A stretch of 64,000 nt of DNA from Algibacter mikhailovii (GCF_014651495.1 NZ_BMWZ01000011.1:18266-82265); one strand, 5' to 3'; shown: positions 1 through 10,026, counted from the first letter of the stretch. Numbers and translations: made by a program. The notes: generated from the sequence alone by a model not told the origin.

Positions 1-959
1 AACGTATAGACTAAACCAGCAGAATCATCAGTCGCATCAACATCTATAGCTACCGTTTGGTTTTCTAAAACGCTAGCTGTATTTAAACTCGTAATTGAAG
101 GCGCTGTATTTGGGACTTCTTCTACACTAAAGTCATCAAATGTTGCCGTAAATTGTGAACCATTTCTATGCGTGGCATAAATACCTGCAAAAGAGACATT
201 AGTCTGCCCTATTGATCCATTGAGATCTCTACCTGTAATATAGTTAGCAGGAATCGTTAAACTAGCTAAAAAAGTTCTTGCTCCACTACCAATAGTGTAA
301 AAAGCTTCTACTGTTAAAGATGAAGGGTTGATAATCATTTCTAAAATCACATCATTACCCGAAGCGCCTGCATTAACCTGAACTTGATCTGTTGCATTAT
401 TAAGGGATACCCCAGCACGTTCCACTCGAAGTTCCACATTATTATTATTATTAACATCAAGTTTAACAAAGTTATCCTCGTCAAAACCAAACCAAATCCC
501 TGCCTGAGCTGAACTACCGCCTGTAACTACATTCAATAACTTAGATTTTATTGATATGGTTTCCGTTAAATTATCAAACCCTACTCCCAAAGTATTGATT
601 TGATTATTATTATTTAAATATGCAATCCCCGCTTGAGATTGTATTGCTAGATTTCCTCCACTCAAAGTTAATAATGAAGGTTCATAACCATTAATACTCG
701 CATTAGAAATAGGTAGATCATTTACTGCATTATTACTTGTAAATCTCGTTTCAGCATGTTCTAAAACAGCTGTAAATCCAGTACCAAAATTTGTGCTTTC
801 TTGAATGGTATTTAAAACCTCCGCTGAAAAATCTAAATTAACAGGAAGGCTAACCACCACGTCCTCACAATCTAATGTGCTGATAGGTGTACAAGGGGTC
901 TGCCCGAAGAAAAATAAGGGTAAAAATAGAGTAACGAGAAATAGCGTAACGTTTTTCAT
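1..959 (-). CDS. Secreted surface protein with LamG-like domain (C-terminus beyond window)
   Basis: The frame is open from an ATG at 959 to the window edge, giving about 319 residues without a stop. It begins with a signal peptide (MKNVTLFLVTLFLPLFFFGQ) followed by a short Cys-containing segment. Residues of about 40-270 are a beta-rich, Asn-rich region resembling concanavalin/LamG-type folds: 'QAGIWFGFDEDNFVKLDV' reads like a ligand-binding jelly roll, and it ends in 'FDDFSVEEVPN'. The last visible part ('NTAPSITSLNTASVLENQTVAIDV') is the start of a cadherin/Ig-like repeat. The complete protein is probably long, multidomain and exported, perhaps by the type IX system, but the C-terminal sorting domain lies outside the window. 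The substrate is unknown. No relation to the nitrate genes is evident. Confidence 0.75.
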   Translation of the reverse strand, partial: MKNVTLFLVTLFLPLFFFGQTPCTPISTLDCEDVVVSLPVNLDFSAEVLNTIQESTNFGTGFTAVLEHAETRFTSNNAVNDLPISNASINGYEPSLLTLSGGNLAIQSQAGIAYLNNNNQINTLGVGFDNLTETISIKSKLLNVVTGGSSAQAGIWFGFDEDNFVKLDVNNNNNVELRVERAGVSLNNATDQVQVNAGASGNDVILEMIINPSSLTVEAFYTIGSGARTFLASLTIPANYITGRDLNGSIGQTNVSFAGIYATHRNGSQFTATFDDFSVEEVPNTAPSITSLNTASVLENQTVAIDVDATDDSAGLVYT

Positions 960-1950
960 TTTGGTTGGATTTATTAATTTGCTAAATATTGCGAATGCAG
1001 GCGTGCATTGACGTTTTGTATTGTAGAGATTTGGCGTATAGCCACTTTTATATAAATTGGGACCGTCGTGCTTTCTTTGCAAAAGAAAAACACAGGAAAA
1101 GGAATTTTCACTCATTTAACTGGTTGGTTGGTTAAAACAAAAACACTAAACAATAAGATCTATTTTCCAGAAATTGCTATCGTTTTATATAGCTTAGAGA
1201 GAGAGATTTGGATTAATAGCAAATATTATTTAATGAAAATACTTTACAAGTATATTGTTTATGTCGATTTGTTGCTTTTATTTTAGTCGAACATGTAAGT
1301 AAAATCGATTAAAGCATTTTCATCTTACTTACAACTTTCAATTATGTATTTCGTCGATAAACTCAATAATCAAAACCCCTGTATAGCCTATGTTTACTCA
1401 AACCACGGCATGTATTAAAAAAAAATTAAAAGATTTATCTAATTATTTTAAGTAACAAAAGCTAGTTTTCAAAAAGAATAAAATACAAAAAAACACATCT
1501 TTTACACTGATTGTCAGTAACTTAAAAAGATGCAGATATATAATTAAACCCCTTAAAAACCATATTAAATTCCTTTTTCTAAAAAGACATAATTCAGATT
1601 TCCAAGCCTTTATATTTTTGATTTATCCGTTCGTCGATGTTTTTAAAATAACGCTGTATTATTCATTTCTTTGGCTAGAATCGTTATTTGAATAAAATTT
1701 AAAAAAAGCATGGATTCAATAATAATTACATGACCCCTAAAAGCTTCGAAGTTTTCAAAATTCAACTTCTTTTAATAAAATTAATTTACTAATTTTTGTT
1801 TTTTATCAGTGTAAAAAAGTTTGAATGATTTAAGATGGAAATAGTATGAAAAAATCAAAAGAGAATATGCATAACCTACTGTTTTGCCTTAAATAATAAG
1901 CACGAAAAAAGTAAGACGTTGGCCAGTGTTAGATGACAATTAGCATAACT
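960..1950. other. Gene-poor intergenic region
   Basis: About 990 bases separate the surface-protein start from the ComM stop. The stretch is strongly AT-rich with many homopolymer runs. The only open frame of note (72 codons at 1068-1286, plus strand) has low complexity and no recognisable features, so it is not called. I see no RNA gene, clear terminator hairpin or recognisable repeat here. Confidence 0.6.
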
Positions 1951-3486
1951 CTACCCCAACCAGCCTTCACGATCCAAACTTCGATATTGAATGGCTTCAC
2001 TGATATGCCCACTATTAATCTGTGCTTCAGCTTCTAAATCGGCAATAGTTCGAGACACTTTCAATATTCTATCATAAGCCCTAGCCGAAAGATTCAAGCG
2101 TTCCATAGCTGTTTTCAAAAGTTGTTTTGAACCTTCATCTAAAACACAATGCTTTCTAATTTGCTTGGTGTTCATTTGGGCATTATAATGCACAACATCA
2201 GAATCTGAAAATCGTTTTGTTTGAATTTCTCTAGCTCGAGTCACACGCTCTCTAATGTCTACCGAACTTTCGCCTTTTCTGTCGTCACTGAGTTTATCAA
2301 AAGGAACCGGAGTCACTTCTATATGGATATCTATTCTATCTAGAAGCGGACCAGATATTTTCCCCAAATAGCGTTGCATTTCTGCAGGACTGGAGGTCAC
2401 AGGTGCATCAGGATCATTAAAATAACCTCCCGGACTTGGATTCATACTCGCTACTAACATAAACGATGATGGATAAGTTACGGTAAATTTTGCTCTCGAA
2501 ATGGTTACTTCTCTATCTTCTAAAGGTTGACGCATGACTTCTAAAACCTCACGCTTAAACTCTGGTAATTCATCTAAAAACAATACACCATTATGCGATA
2601 AGGAAATCTCACCCGGTTGTGGATAACTACCACCGCCAACCAATGCAACATTTGAAATGGTATGGTGAGGACTTCGAAATGGCCTTTGAGCCATCAAGCC
2701 TGTATCTTTGACACGACCTACAACGGAATGAATTTTGGTAGTTTCCAAAGCTTCATTCAAGGTCATTGGCGGCAGAATACTAGGTAAACGCTTTGCCAAC
2801 ATTGTTTTTCCAGCTCCTGGCGGACCAATTAAAATAATATTATGCCCTCCGGATGCAGCTATTTCCATGCAACGTTTAATACCCTCCTGCCCTTTTACAT
2901 CTGCAAAATCAAACTCAGGAAAATCTAAATTTTTCTCAAACTCTTTACGTGTATCAATTATAGTTTGTTCTAATGGGTCCTTCTTATCAAAATAATTAAT
3001 GACCTGTTTTATATTATCAACTCCATAGACTTCCAAATTATCAACGATAGCCGCCTCTTTCGCATTTTGAACAGGAAGAATAAATCCTTTAAAACCTTCG
3101 GCCCTGGCCTTAACCGCAATTGGCAACGCCCCTTTTATAGGCTGCAAGCTACCATCTAATGACAGTTCACCCATGATCAAGTATTTCTCTAAATCATCAG
3201 CCTTAATTTGATTGGAGGCCGCAAGAATACCAATAGCTAAAGTTAAATCGTAGGCACTGCCCTCCTTTCTTAAATCGGCAGGAGCCATATTTATGGTTAT
3301 TTTCTTCCCCGGAATTCTAAAACCATTGTTTTGCAGTGCAGCAGCGATTCTATAGTTACTTTCTTTAATGGCATTATCGGGTAATCCTACAAGGTGATAT
3401 CCTATTCCCTTATCCACGTTTACCTCAACTGTTATTGTTGAAGCTTCTACGCCAAAAACGGCACTTGCGAAAACTTTTTTAAGCAT
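1951..3486 (-). CDS. comM: YifB/ComM family Mg-chelatase-like AAA+ ATPase
   Basis: 511 residues, the usual length for the family. ComM is a hexameric helicase that promotes branch migration during natural transformation. An S5/Lon-like domain occupies about residues 1-165. The AAA+ core follows, with Walker A GPPGAGKT at 221-228 and Walker B VLFLDELPEF at about 301-310. The Mg-chelatase C-terminal domain carries the sensor region 'SRTIADLE'. The ATG at 3486 gives the canonical N-terminus MLKKVFASAVFGVEA. It stands alone between two gaps and has no visible link to the nitrate genes. Confidence 0.93.
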   Translation of the reverse strand: MLKKVFASAVFGVEASTITVEVNVDKGIGYHLVGLPDNAIKESNYRIAAALQNNGFRIPGKKITINMAPADLRKEGSAYDLTLAIGILAASNQIKADDLEKYLIMGELSLDGSLQPIKGALPIAVKARAEGFKGFILPVQNAKEAAIVDNLEVYGVDNIKQVINYFDKKDPLEQTIIDTRKEFEKNLDFPEFDFADVKGQEGIKRCMEIAASGGHNIILIGPPGAGKTMLAKRLPSILPPMTLNEALETTKIHSVVGRVKDTGLMAQRPFRSPHHTISNVALVGGGSYPQPGEISLSHNGVLFLDELPEFKREVLEVMRQPLEDREVTISRAKFTVTYPSSFMLVASMNPSPGGYFNDPDAPVTSSPAEMQRYLGKISGPLLDRIDIHIEVTPVPFDKLSDDRKGESSVDIRERVTRAREIQTKRFSDSDVVHYNAQMNTKQIRKHCVLDEGSKQLLKTAMERLNLSARAYDRILKVSRTIADLEAEAQINSGHISEAIQYRSLDREGWLG

Positions 3487-3742
3487 ATTCTTTCTTTACA
3501 GCTTAAATGTAAGAAAAGTATTTTAAACTATACCAGAATTATCCTTAAGGACTTAAACCATAATAATTAAATTTACTCTAAATGATGTTGCTTATTTCTT
3601 TTTTCACCTTAACATCGGATGATACGACAAATCAATTTCTACCCAGAACTAGGGAACGTTCTATTTCGGTGGGTAAAGCATGCTATATTTTGATTTCACT
3701 GCACAACGCCGTGAATAAAGCATAGTTATTATTTTTTTGCAT
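3487..3742. other. Intergenic region without recognisable genes
   Basis: Together with the terminator beside it this makes a gap of about 305 bases between ComM and the porin stop codon. No open frame, repeat or promoter could be recognised with confidence. Confidence 0.5.
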
Positions 3743-3768
3743 AAAAAAATCCCCTGAAAAGGGGATTC
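3743..3768 (-). terminator. Rho-independent terminator of the porin/nrt unit
   Basis: A perfect 7-bp stem (AATCCCC at 3748-3754, GGGGATT at 3761-3767) with a 6-base loop. On the minus strand it is followed by a run of seven T. It lies about 25 bases past the porin stop codon, so it ends the leftward unit. Confidence 0.85.
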
Positions 3769-3791
3769 TTAAAATTTATATTTGCTGTTTA

Positions 3792-5075
3792 TTATTTAGC
3801 AGTATTTAAAAATTTCGGCTTAATTAATAACTGTACCCAAGCCCAGTTTTGTACATCAGCAGCATCTGCTTTAGCAACATTTTTAAGCTCATACATACCA
3901 TCGCTAGCAAACATATGAGAGTAACCAATTTTTAAACCATAGCCCTTAAACTGCTTAGCCAATACTAAATCTACTTCTGTACCTAAAGATTTCTCACCGC
4001 TAGGCAATTCTTTTTCTGCGCTAAAGTTTAATACTTTCGCCATTAAACTCGTTGTTTCACCCAGTTTAAAGTTAGCACCAACATGCACATCCACTAAACC
4101 TACGCTATTAGCGTGATTACCCACGTAGAAATAATCCATGAAACCATTAAATTTATGGTTTGTTCCGTAAAGCGGGAAGAACGCCCCAGTTTCGTCAGTA
4201 TTGGCTTTATCATTACCACTTATAACCTCAAAACCAGCACCTAAGCCAATTTTTGGAGATAATTTAAAACTTGCATCTAAACTAGCCAAATACGCTCCTT
4301 TAACATCTTTATATGACGTCCCGTAAATAGCTTCACCTGTTTGAATGTAAATATTACCCGTTAAAGAAAAGGCATTTTTACCCCATTTTAAATGTGCCCC
4401 CATAGTTTGTAAGTTAGCAACATCTCCTAAACCAGAAGCAGCATTTTGAAACCCATTGTTCATAAGCAATAGACTTCCACTAAAGTTCTCCCACTTCTTG
4501 CTAGCATGCAGCATTTGCATGGTTTTATAAGAAAAGAATCCCGATGTATTATATTCATTTCCTACAGAAATAAACCCTGTTGGATGCGAATAATCTTGAT
4601 TCCATGCTAAAGCTATATCCAGTGCAAAACTATCTTTTTTGTATTTGATAAGTCCTGCATCATGATTACGCGCTTGTTGTGCCCAGTCAAGTCCACCTAG
4701 TATACGTTGATCATCATAAGACAATACTTGACGACCAATTTTTGTAGACCACCCTGATCCTAATTGAAGTTCGGCCCATGCTTGAAAAATAGCGAAAGAG
4801 TTGTTCATGTCATAAGGTAAAATCTGTCTGTTCTCACCCCATACCATAACATCTTGGAAACTAATGTAAAATTTATATGTTTCGGTGGCATAACCTGCAT
4901 TTAAACGCGCTCTGGTAGAAATACCAAAACCTGGCTCGGCATCCTTAGGAATTAAAGATCCAAATCCATGACGGTATTCAGTTCTTGGTTTAAATTCTCC
5001 ATCTAGTGTAAATTGCGCTTGTGCAAATTGTAAACACCCCAGTAATAGTCCTAATATTACGTATTGTTTTTTCAT
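3792..5075 (-). CDS. Alginate-export-like outer-membrane porin, probable nitrate/nitrite channel
   Basis: 427 residues with signal peptide MKKQYVILGLLLGCLQFAQA. The mature part is made of alternating amphipathic beta strands ('FKPRTEYRHGFGSLI', 'TRARLNAGYATETYKFYISFQDV') typical of the alginate-export porin family of 16-18-stranded barrels. It ends in a short non-aromatic tail. It follows the four nrt ABC genes in the same direction after a 151-base gap and precedes a terminator, so it may have its own promoter. Inference: it lets nitrate or nitrite across the outer membrane to NrtA and Nap. The substrate cannot be read from sequence. Confidence 0.7.
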   Translation of the reverse strand: MKKQYVILGLLLGCLQFAQAQFTLDGEFKPRTEYRHGFGSLIPKDAEPGFGISTRARLNAGYATETYKFYISFQDVMVWGENRQILPYDMNNSFAIFQAWAELQLGSGWSTKIGRQVLSYDDQRILGGLDWAQQARNHDAGLIKYKKDSFALDIALAWNQDYSHPTGFISVGNEYNTSGFFSYKTMQMLHASKKWENFSGSLLLMNNGFQNAASGLGDVANLQTMGAHLKWGKNAFSLTGNIYIQTGEAIYGTSYKDVKGAYLASLDASFKLSPKIGLGAGFEVISGNDKANTDETGAFFPLYGTNHKFNGFMDYFYVGNHANSVGLVDVHVGANFKLGETTSLMAKVLNFSAEKELPSGEKSLGTEVDLVLAKQFKGYGLKIGYSHMFASDGMYELKNVAKADAADVQNWAWVQLLIKPKFLNTAK

Positions 5076-5226
5076 AGGTTCTTGTTTTTAATTTTTGATT
5101 GTTTTGAGTTTGTGTTTGTGTTTGTAATTGTTGTTAGTTTTAAACTGTGCAAATATAAAAGGATATAAATATCTTATTTATGATATAACTCATATTCTAT
5201 TCACACGGTTTCTCTTGAATGTTGAT

Positions 5227-6060
5227 CTAATGTTCTAAAAAATCTATTAAATGTTTTCTGTATTTATAATAATCGTTATGCTCTAAAACAGCTTTTCGCG
5301 TTCTTGGACGTTCAAAATCAATATCTAAAACATCTCCAATTTTCGCTTTGGGACCGCTAGTCATCATTACAACTCTATCTGCTAAAAAGATGGCCTCATC
5401 AACATCATGAGTAATCATAACGGCCGTAATTTTTTCTTTATTCCATATTTCAATTAGAGTATCTTGAAGTTCGCCCCTAGTTAATGAATCTAGCATACCA
5501 AAAGGCTCATCTAAAAGCAAAACCTTTGGTTTAATTGCAAATGCACGGGCAATACCAACACGTTGTTGCATCCCTTGTGATAAATCACTTGCCTTTTTAT
5601 CAAAAGCATCTTCTAATCCTACTTTTTGTAAATAGTATTTTGCTATATCATAACGCTGTGCTTTTGTAGCATGAGGAAATACCTGATTCACCCCTAATAA
5701 AACATTTTGTAAAGAAGTCATCCAAGGCATTAAACTTGGCGCTTGAAAAATAACACCTCTATCTGGTCCTGGACCTTTTATATGTTTTCCTAGTACTGAA
5801 ATATAACCTCCAGAAATAGGATTTAATCCTGCAATCATGGATAACATCGTTGTTTTACCACAACCAGAATGTCCAATAATAGTAACAAATTCTTCTTTTT
5901 TAATCTGAAGATTTAAATCCTCAAGAACTACATAATCACCTTTTGGTGTTGGATAGACTTTCTTTAAGTTTTTCAAATCCAACATCACTTGCGACGAAGG
6001 AAATGATCCTACATCTTTAATCAAGTTACTCGTTTTATTTTCAATTATATTCGTAGTCAT
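5227..6060 (-). CDS. nrtD: Nitrate ABC transporter ATP-binding protein NrtD-like
   Basis: 277 residues, one ABC ATPase domain with all canonical motifs: Walker A GHSGCGKT at 63-70, signature LSQGMQQR at about 160-167, Walker B LLLDEPF at about 181-187 and H-loop His218 (ITHDVDEA). The 'DVDEAIFLADRVVMMTSGP' segment is characteristic of the nitrate/sulphonate/taurine transporter group. It has an N-terminal extension of about 25 residues before the ABC core. It lies 9 bases downstream of a second, non-identical ATPase, consistent with an NrtC/NrtD heterodimer energising NrtB. Confidence 0.88.
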   Translation of the reverse strand: MTTNIIENKTSNLIKDVGSFPSSQVMLDLKNLKKVYPTPKGDYVVLEDLNLQIKKEEFVTIIGHSGCGKTTMLSMIAGLNPISGGYISVLGKHIKGPGPDRGVIFQAPSLMPWMTSLQNVLLGVNQVFPHATKAQRYDIAKYYLQKVGLEDAFDKKASDLSQGMQQRVGIARAFAIKPKVLLLDEPFGMLDSLTRGELQDTLIEIWNKEKITAVMITHDVDEAIFLADRVVMMTSGPKAKIGDVLDIDFERPRTRKAVLEHNDYYKYRKHLIDFLEH

Positions 6061-6069
6061 TTGTCTCTA

Positions 6070-6918
6070 TTATTTAAAGCGTCCAACAAAACTTTTAGGT
6101 TCCAATTCTGGTAAAACAAAAGCTTCTTGAGCTTCAGATTTACGTTCATTTCCTATATCCATCAAATATTCAATAATGGCATTTCTAGTTTCCTTAAAAT
6201 TTGCATTATCGTTTAACTCTGTCTTATCTCTAGGACGTTCAATATCAATTTTGAATTCAGGTCCTAACGTTGCATTAGGTCCTGGACGAAGTGGAATTAT
6301 ACGATCAGCCATATAAATACCCTCGTCAACGTCATTGGTTATTAATAAGGCCGTACGTTTATCTTTCCCCCAGATGTTTAAAATTTCATCCTGAAGATTC
6401 CCTCGAGTTAATGCATCTAAAGCGCCTAATGGCTCATCCATAATAATCATTTCTGGCTTCATAGCTAAGGCCCTAGCTACCGCTACACGCTGACGCATAC
6501 CACCGGATAATTCATTAGGACGTTTGTTTATTGCCGGCGTTAAACTTACCATTTCAACATAGTTGGCAACAATCTCATTTAACTCTTTTTTACTCTTCTT
6601 AGGAAAAGCCTCTTTAACAGCCATATAAACGTTCTGTCCAACAGTTAACCATGGTAGCAGCGAATAATTCTGGAAAATAACACCGCGTTCATGGCTAGTG
6701 CCTTGTACCGGTTGTCCTTTAAATAAAACTTCACCTTTTGTCGGTTCAATTAAGCCATTTATAAGATTTACCAAAGTTGTTTTTCCACTTCCCGTAAATC
6801 CAACAATTGCAACAAACTCACCTTCCTCAATCGATAAATTTATATTCGAAAGTACTTCGGTTTCGTGTTCACCTTGTCCGTAAGTTTTATAAATATTATT
6901 TAATTCTAAGTATGCCAT
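6070..6918 (-). CDS. nrtC: Nitrate ABC transporter ATP-binding protein NrtC-like, atypical H-loop
   Basis: 282 residues, one ABC domain with Walker A GFTGSGKT at 40-47, signature LSGGMRQR at about 137-144 and Walker [10 protein letters not shown]. The switch histidine is replaced: residue 195 is Asn in '[10 protein letters not shown]', whereas the neighbouring NrtD has 'ITHDVDEA'. This site may therefore be catalytically weak, making the heterodimer asymmetric. Unlike cyanobacterial NrtC it has no C-terminal NrtA-like domain, only a short tail of about 30 residues. It lies between nrtB and nrtD in the operon. Confidence 0.85.
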   Translation of the reverse strand: MAYLELNNIYKTYGQGEHETEVLSNINLSIEEGEFVAIVGFTGSGKTTLVNLINGLIEPTKGEVLFKGQPVQGTSHERGVIFQNYSLLPWLTVGQNVYMAVKEAFPKKSKKELNEIVANYVEMVSLTPAINKRPNELSGGMRQRVAVARALAMKPEMIIMDEPLGALDALTRGNLQDEILNIWGKDKRTALLITNDVDEGIYMADRIIPLRPGPNATLGPEFKIDIERPRDKTELNDNANFKETRNAIIEYLMDIGNERKSEAQEAFVLPELEPKSFVGRFK

Positions 6919-6999
6919 TTTCTTCCTTTTTTAATCGTTGATTTGTTCATGTGTTTATTCGATTACCCGATTAATCATTTACACAAATCCACATAATTA

Positions 7000-8106
7000 T
7001 TATATCGCGTCTGTTTTATCAAAAGATACCCAGTTCTGTATAGTTAACATTAAGCGATCTAATAGGAACCCTATAATACCAATAACAAACATGGCAACGA
7101 TGATTTTAGCATTAGAATCATTTGCGCCGTTTTGGAATTCCTCCCATACAAATAACCCTAATCCAGGACTCTGTGCTAATAATTCAATAGCAATTAACAC
7201 CATCCAAGCTACTGATAATGTAATTTTTAAACCAGTAAAAATTAATGGTAAAGATGATGGCAGCACTACCTTAAATATTTTTTGAAATGGCCCTAATTTC
7301 AATACTTTAGCCACATTGATATAATCTTTATCTACAGATGATACACCCATAGCTGTATTTACTAGTGTAGCCCACATGGAACATAAACCAACAGATATAA
7401 ATGAAATGGTAAATGAACTATCTTCATTAGAATCTATTAATAGCGTTTTTACAATCATGAATACTAATAAGTACCAAACTACTGGAGATACAGGTTTAAA
7501 TATTTGAATAAACCAGTTGAATGCACTCTTTAAAGTTGGACTTAATCCTATAAATATTCCTAAAGGTACAGCTATTAATAACGCTAATAAAAATCCAGCA
7601 AATACTGTTTTTAGACTTCTAAAAATTTGATCAACAAATGATGGTCGGCCAGTATAAGTGATTGGATCTTTTCCTTCGGCAATACGTTTTTCATTTAGCA
7701 CTGCTGTCTTTTCTATAAAGGCTGCTTTATCTGCACTAATAATATTATGATCTCTTAATAAGGATTGGTAAGAAGCCCAAACCTGACTTGGTGATGGCAA
7801 AGTATTTGGTTGGCATCCAGATTCTCCTGATGCAATACAGGCTCGCAAGGCCTCAGCTGCAGCTGGTCCTTGATCTTCCAGTGCTTTTTCAATTTTAAAT
7901 TCCGCCTCTATATTATATAATGACTGAGAGCCCATATGCCACAGTCCTATAAATAATAGAATGGAAGCAAATGGTACGACTACTTTGCGAAGGAAACTTA
8001 TTAAATCTTCCTTTTCGAGCTTCCCAGTAAATAAGTCTTTTATTGTGCCTAAAAAACCTAATCCCATAAACTTGGTTACTTTTCCTAATGTTATGCTTTG
8101 CTTCAT
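7000..8106 (-). CDS. nrtB: Nitrate ABC transporter permease NrtB
   Basis: 368 residues. The C-terminal half is a binding-protein-dependent permease domain with about six membrane spans, including 'ALLIAVPLGIFIGLSP' and the coupling-helix region 'INVAKVLKLGPFQKIFKVVLPSSLP' (EAA-like loop). An N-terminal extra helix (about residues 43-60) is followed by about 90 periplasmic residues containing two Cys. This layout occurs in proteobacterial NrtB proteins and makes the gene longer than the 270-280 residue cyanobacterial forms. It follows nrtA after an 80-base spacer holding a hairpin. Confidence 0.85.
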   Translation of the reverse strand: MKQSITLGKVTKFMGLGFLGTIKDLFTGKLEKEDLISFLRKVVVPFASILLFIGLWHMGSQSLYNIEAEFKIEKALEDQGPAAAEALRACIASGESGCQPNTLPSPSQVWASYQSLLRDHNIISADKAAFIEKTAVLNEKRIAEGKDPITYTGRPSFVDQIFRSLKTVFAGFLLALLIAVPLGIFIGLSPTLKSAFNWFIQIFKPVSPVVWYLLVFMIVKTLLIDSNEDSSFTISFISVGLCSMWATLVNTAMGVSSVDKDYINVAKVLKLGPFQKIFKVVLPSSLPLIFTGLKITLSVAWMVLIAIELLAQSPGLGLFVWEEFQNGANDSNAKIIVAMFVIGIIGFLLDRLMLTIQNWVSFDKTDAI

Positions 8107-8142
8107 GACTTCTTAAGTTAGTTTCTAGTAGCTTTGCCATTC

Positions 8143-8168
8143 CATTCCGAAGGATTCGAAACGGAATG
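8143..8168 (-). repeat. Intercistronic hairpin between nrtA and nrtB
   Basis: An inverted repeat with 7-bp arms (CATTCCG at 8143-8149, CGGAATG at 8162-8168) lies 18 bases past the nrtA stop. It has no T-run, so it is more likely an mRNA-stabilising or attenuating structure than a terminator. Such an element would let the binding protein be made in excess over the permease. It could also be a member of a dispersed palindromic repeat family, but no second copy was noticed in this window. Confidence 0.5.
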
Positions 8169-8186
8169 ACATCACTTAATTATGTT

Positions 8187-9581
8187 TTACTGTACTGCTT
8201 TATCTTTGTTTCCAATTTTAAAACTATTGATGTAAGAAATAGGATCTTTAGCATCGTATGTAGTTCCATCAATAAAATCGGAAGTTGGCGCTTTGTATCC
8301 ATCTGTTGTTGGAATATCAGACGCAGGAATATTACCTTCTTCTACTAAAAGCTTAGCTGCCTTGGTCCAGATATCAGGTCTGTAGATATCTTTAATAGTA
8401 CTAGAATACCAATCTGCTGGTTTCGCTTCAGGAATTTGTCCCCATCTTCTCATTTGTGTTAAAAACCAGATACCATCAGAGTAGAATGGGTAAGTTGCAT
8501 TGTACTTATAGAATACATTAAAGTCTTCCATCTCACGCTTGTCACCTTTTTCAAATTCAAAAGTACCTGTCATTGAGTTTGCTAATACTTCTACTGGAGC
8601 ACCTACATATTGAGACATTGATAAGATTTCAACAGCTTCTTGTCTATTTCCTGGCTCATCTAACCACTTCCCTGCTCTAATAAGTGCTTTAGTTACAGCA
8701 ATGGCAGTATTCGGGTTTTCTTCAACAAATTTCTTTGTCATTACAAATACTTTCTCTGGATTGTTTTTCCAGATATCGTAGTTTGTTGTTACAGGAACAC
8801 CAATACCTTTAAAAACGGCTTGTTGATTCCAAGGCTCTCCCACACAATACCCATATATTGTACCTGCTTCAAGTGTAGCTGGCATTTGTGGCGGAGGCGT
8901 TACAGATAATAAAACTTCGGCATCAATTTGTCCTTGAACATTATCTGCAGTGTACATTCCTGGGTGAATTCCTGCTGCTGCTAACCAATATCTAATTTCG
9001 TAGTTATGTGTAGATACAGGAAATACCATACCCATTTTAAACGCTTTACCATTAGTTTTATATTCGTCAATTACTGGCTTTAATGCTTCAGCTTTAATTG
9101 GGTGAATAGGTTTTCCATCAGCACCTTTAGGTACATTTGGCTTCATTTTAGACCAAACATCGTTAGATACCGTAATACCGTTACCGTTTAAGTCCATTGA
9201 GAATGGCGTTACTAGATCTGCTTGACGACCAAAACCAGCACCGGCAGCAATTGGCTGACCTGCTAACATATGAGATCCGTCTAACTGACCATCAATTACA
9301 CGGTCTAAAACATTTTTCCAATTCGATTGTGCTTCTACTGAAACGAATAAGCCTTCATCTTCAAAGAATCCTTTTTCTTTAGCTATCGCTAAAGGAGCCA
9401 TATCTGTTAATTTGATAAAACCAAATGTTAATTGAGGTTTTTCAATATCTAGTGTTTTAGTTTTTGTAGTTTCAGCAACGGCTACTTCGGCAACGTCTTT
9501 CTTTTTTTCTTTACCACCGCATGCCATTAGTAAGGCTGCTACAGGCAAAATCCAAGTTGATTTTTTGATTAGAGATTTCAT
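8187..9581 (-). CDS. nrtA: Nitrate-binding lipoprotein NrtA
   Basis: 464 residues of the CmpA/NrtA family of periplasmic solute-binding proteins. The N-terminus is a lipoprotein signal ([21 protein letters not shown], lipobox LMAC), so it is anchored at the membrane. Diagnostic parts are '[27 protein letters not shown]', '[24 protein letters not shown]' and '[14 protein letters not shown]'. It captures nitrate (possibly nitrite) for the NrtBCD transporter encoded immediately downstream. It is the first gene of the operon, and two copies of the AAGTA-N4-TACTT palindrome lie upstream at 9603-9616 and 9766-9779. Confidence 0.92.
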   Translation of the reverse strand: MKSLIKKSTWILPVAALLMACGGKEKKKDVAEVAVAETTKTKTLDIEKPQLTFGFIKLTDMAPLAIAKEKGFFEDEGLFVSVEAQSNWKNVLDRVIDGQLDGSHMLAGQPIAAGAGFGRQADLVTPFSMDLNGNGITVSNDVWSKMKPNVPKGADGKPIHPIKAEALKPVIDEYKTNGKAFKMGMVFPVSTHNYEIRYWLAAAGIHPGMYTADNVQGQIDAEVLLSVTPPPQMPATLEAGTIYGYCVGEPWNQQAVFKGIGVPVTTNYDIWKNNPEKVFVMTKKFVEENPNTAIAVTKALIRAGKWLDEPGNRQEAVEILSMSQYVGAPVEVLANSMTGTFEFEKGDKREMEDFNVFYKYNATYPFYSDGIWFLTQMRRWGQIPEAKPADWYSSTIKDIYRPDIWTKAAKLLVEEGNIPASDIPTTDGYKAPTSDFIDGTTYDAKDPISYINSFKIGNKDKAVQ

Positions 9582-9602
9582 AAGTTCTGTTTTTATTTAA
9601 CT

Positions 9603-9616
9603 AAGTATATTTACTT
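9603..9616 (-). promoter_or_regulatory. FNR-type box 1 upstream of nrtA
   Basis: A perfect palindrome AAGTATATTTACTT (5-N4-5, the geometry of FNR boxes) 21 bases before the nrtA ATG. Unlike the copies before the globin, FNR-type and narK genes, it is not followed by a convincing -7 element. Confidence 0.6.
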
Positions 9617-9765
9617 ATTTTTTGACAAATATATAAGTAGTATTAATTATGAGTCATGTAAATACACAGTTGTAACCCTCTTTTTTAACAGAAACTAACC
9701 TGCCATAAAACATAAAATTTTAACAAAATACTGTATAACAATTAGTTACAACATTAAAATCCATT

Positions 9766-9779
9766 GAGTATTGATACTT
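9766..9779 (-). promoter_or_regulatory. FNR-type box 2 upstream of nrtA
   Basis: GAGTATTGATACTT matches AAGTA-N4-TACTT with one mismatch. It is centred about 190 bases before nrtA, far enough upstream for an activator site. Whether it pairs functionally with the box at 9603 is inference. Confidence 0.5.
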
Positions 9780-9944
9780 ATTATACTACGTAAAACATAA
9801 TATAGTTATTAAATTTTATTGTTAATAAGTACAATTTTGATATCCGATATGCCAAGGCATGCGTTTTACGCCATAAAGATTAAGGGCGAAAAACTGCACC
9901 GAAATTCTGAATTTCACAGAATTTTTGAGCAACAGACCTACCTA

Positions 9945-9980
9945 AATTAAAAAACCAACCTTTACGTCTAAAGGTTGGTT
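9945..9980 (-). terminator. Terminator of the globin/pentaheme operon
   Basis: A perfect 12-bp stem (AACCAACCTTTA at 9953-9964, TAAAGGTTGGTT at 9969-9980) with a CGTC loop, followed on the minus strand by a T-run. It lies about 45 bases past the pentaheme cytochrome stop and separates that operon from nrtABCD. Confidence 0.88.
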
Positions 9981-10026
9981 CTCAAGAAATACATACTACT
10001 TAAGTATGAAGCAAAAATTAGCTTGT

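Larger units (their letters stand above)
9582..9944. other. Regulatory region upstream of nrtA
   Basis: An AT-rich gene-free stretch that belongs to the leftward nrt operon. It holds the two palindromes listed separately. No clear TAnnTTTG element could be placed at a sensible distance from the nrtA ATG, so the promoter remains unassigned. Confidence 0.5.

Noticed and set aside
1068..1286. 72-codon open frame in the 960-1950 gap
   Set aside because: Low-complexity, AT-driven composition, no recognisable motif, no supporting neighbour or start signal.
2735..2995. Plus-strand open frame inside comM
   Set aside because: Lies wholly opposite the conserved AAA+ core; a shadow of the real gene.
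6938..7285. 115-codon plus-strand frame over nrtB
   Set aside because: Antisense to a well-supported permease; no homology features of its own.
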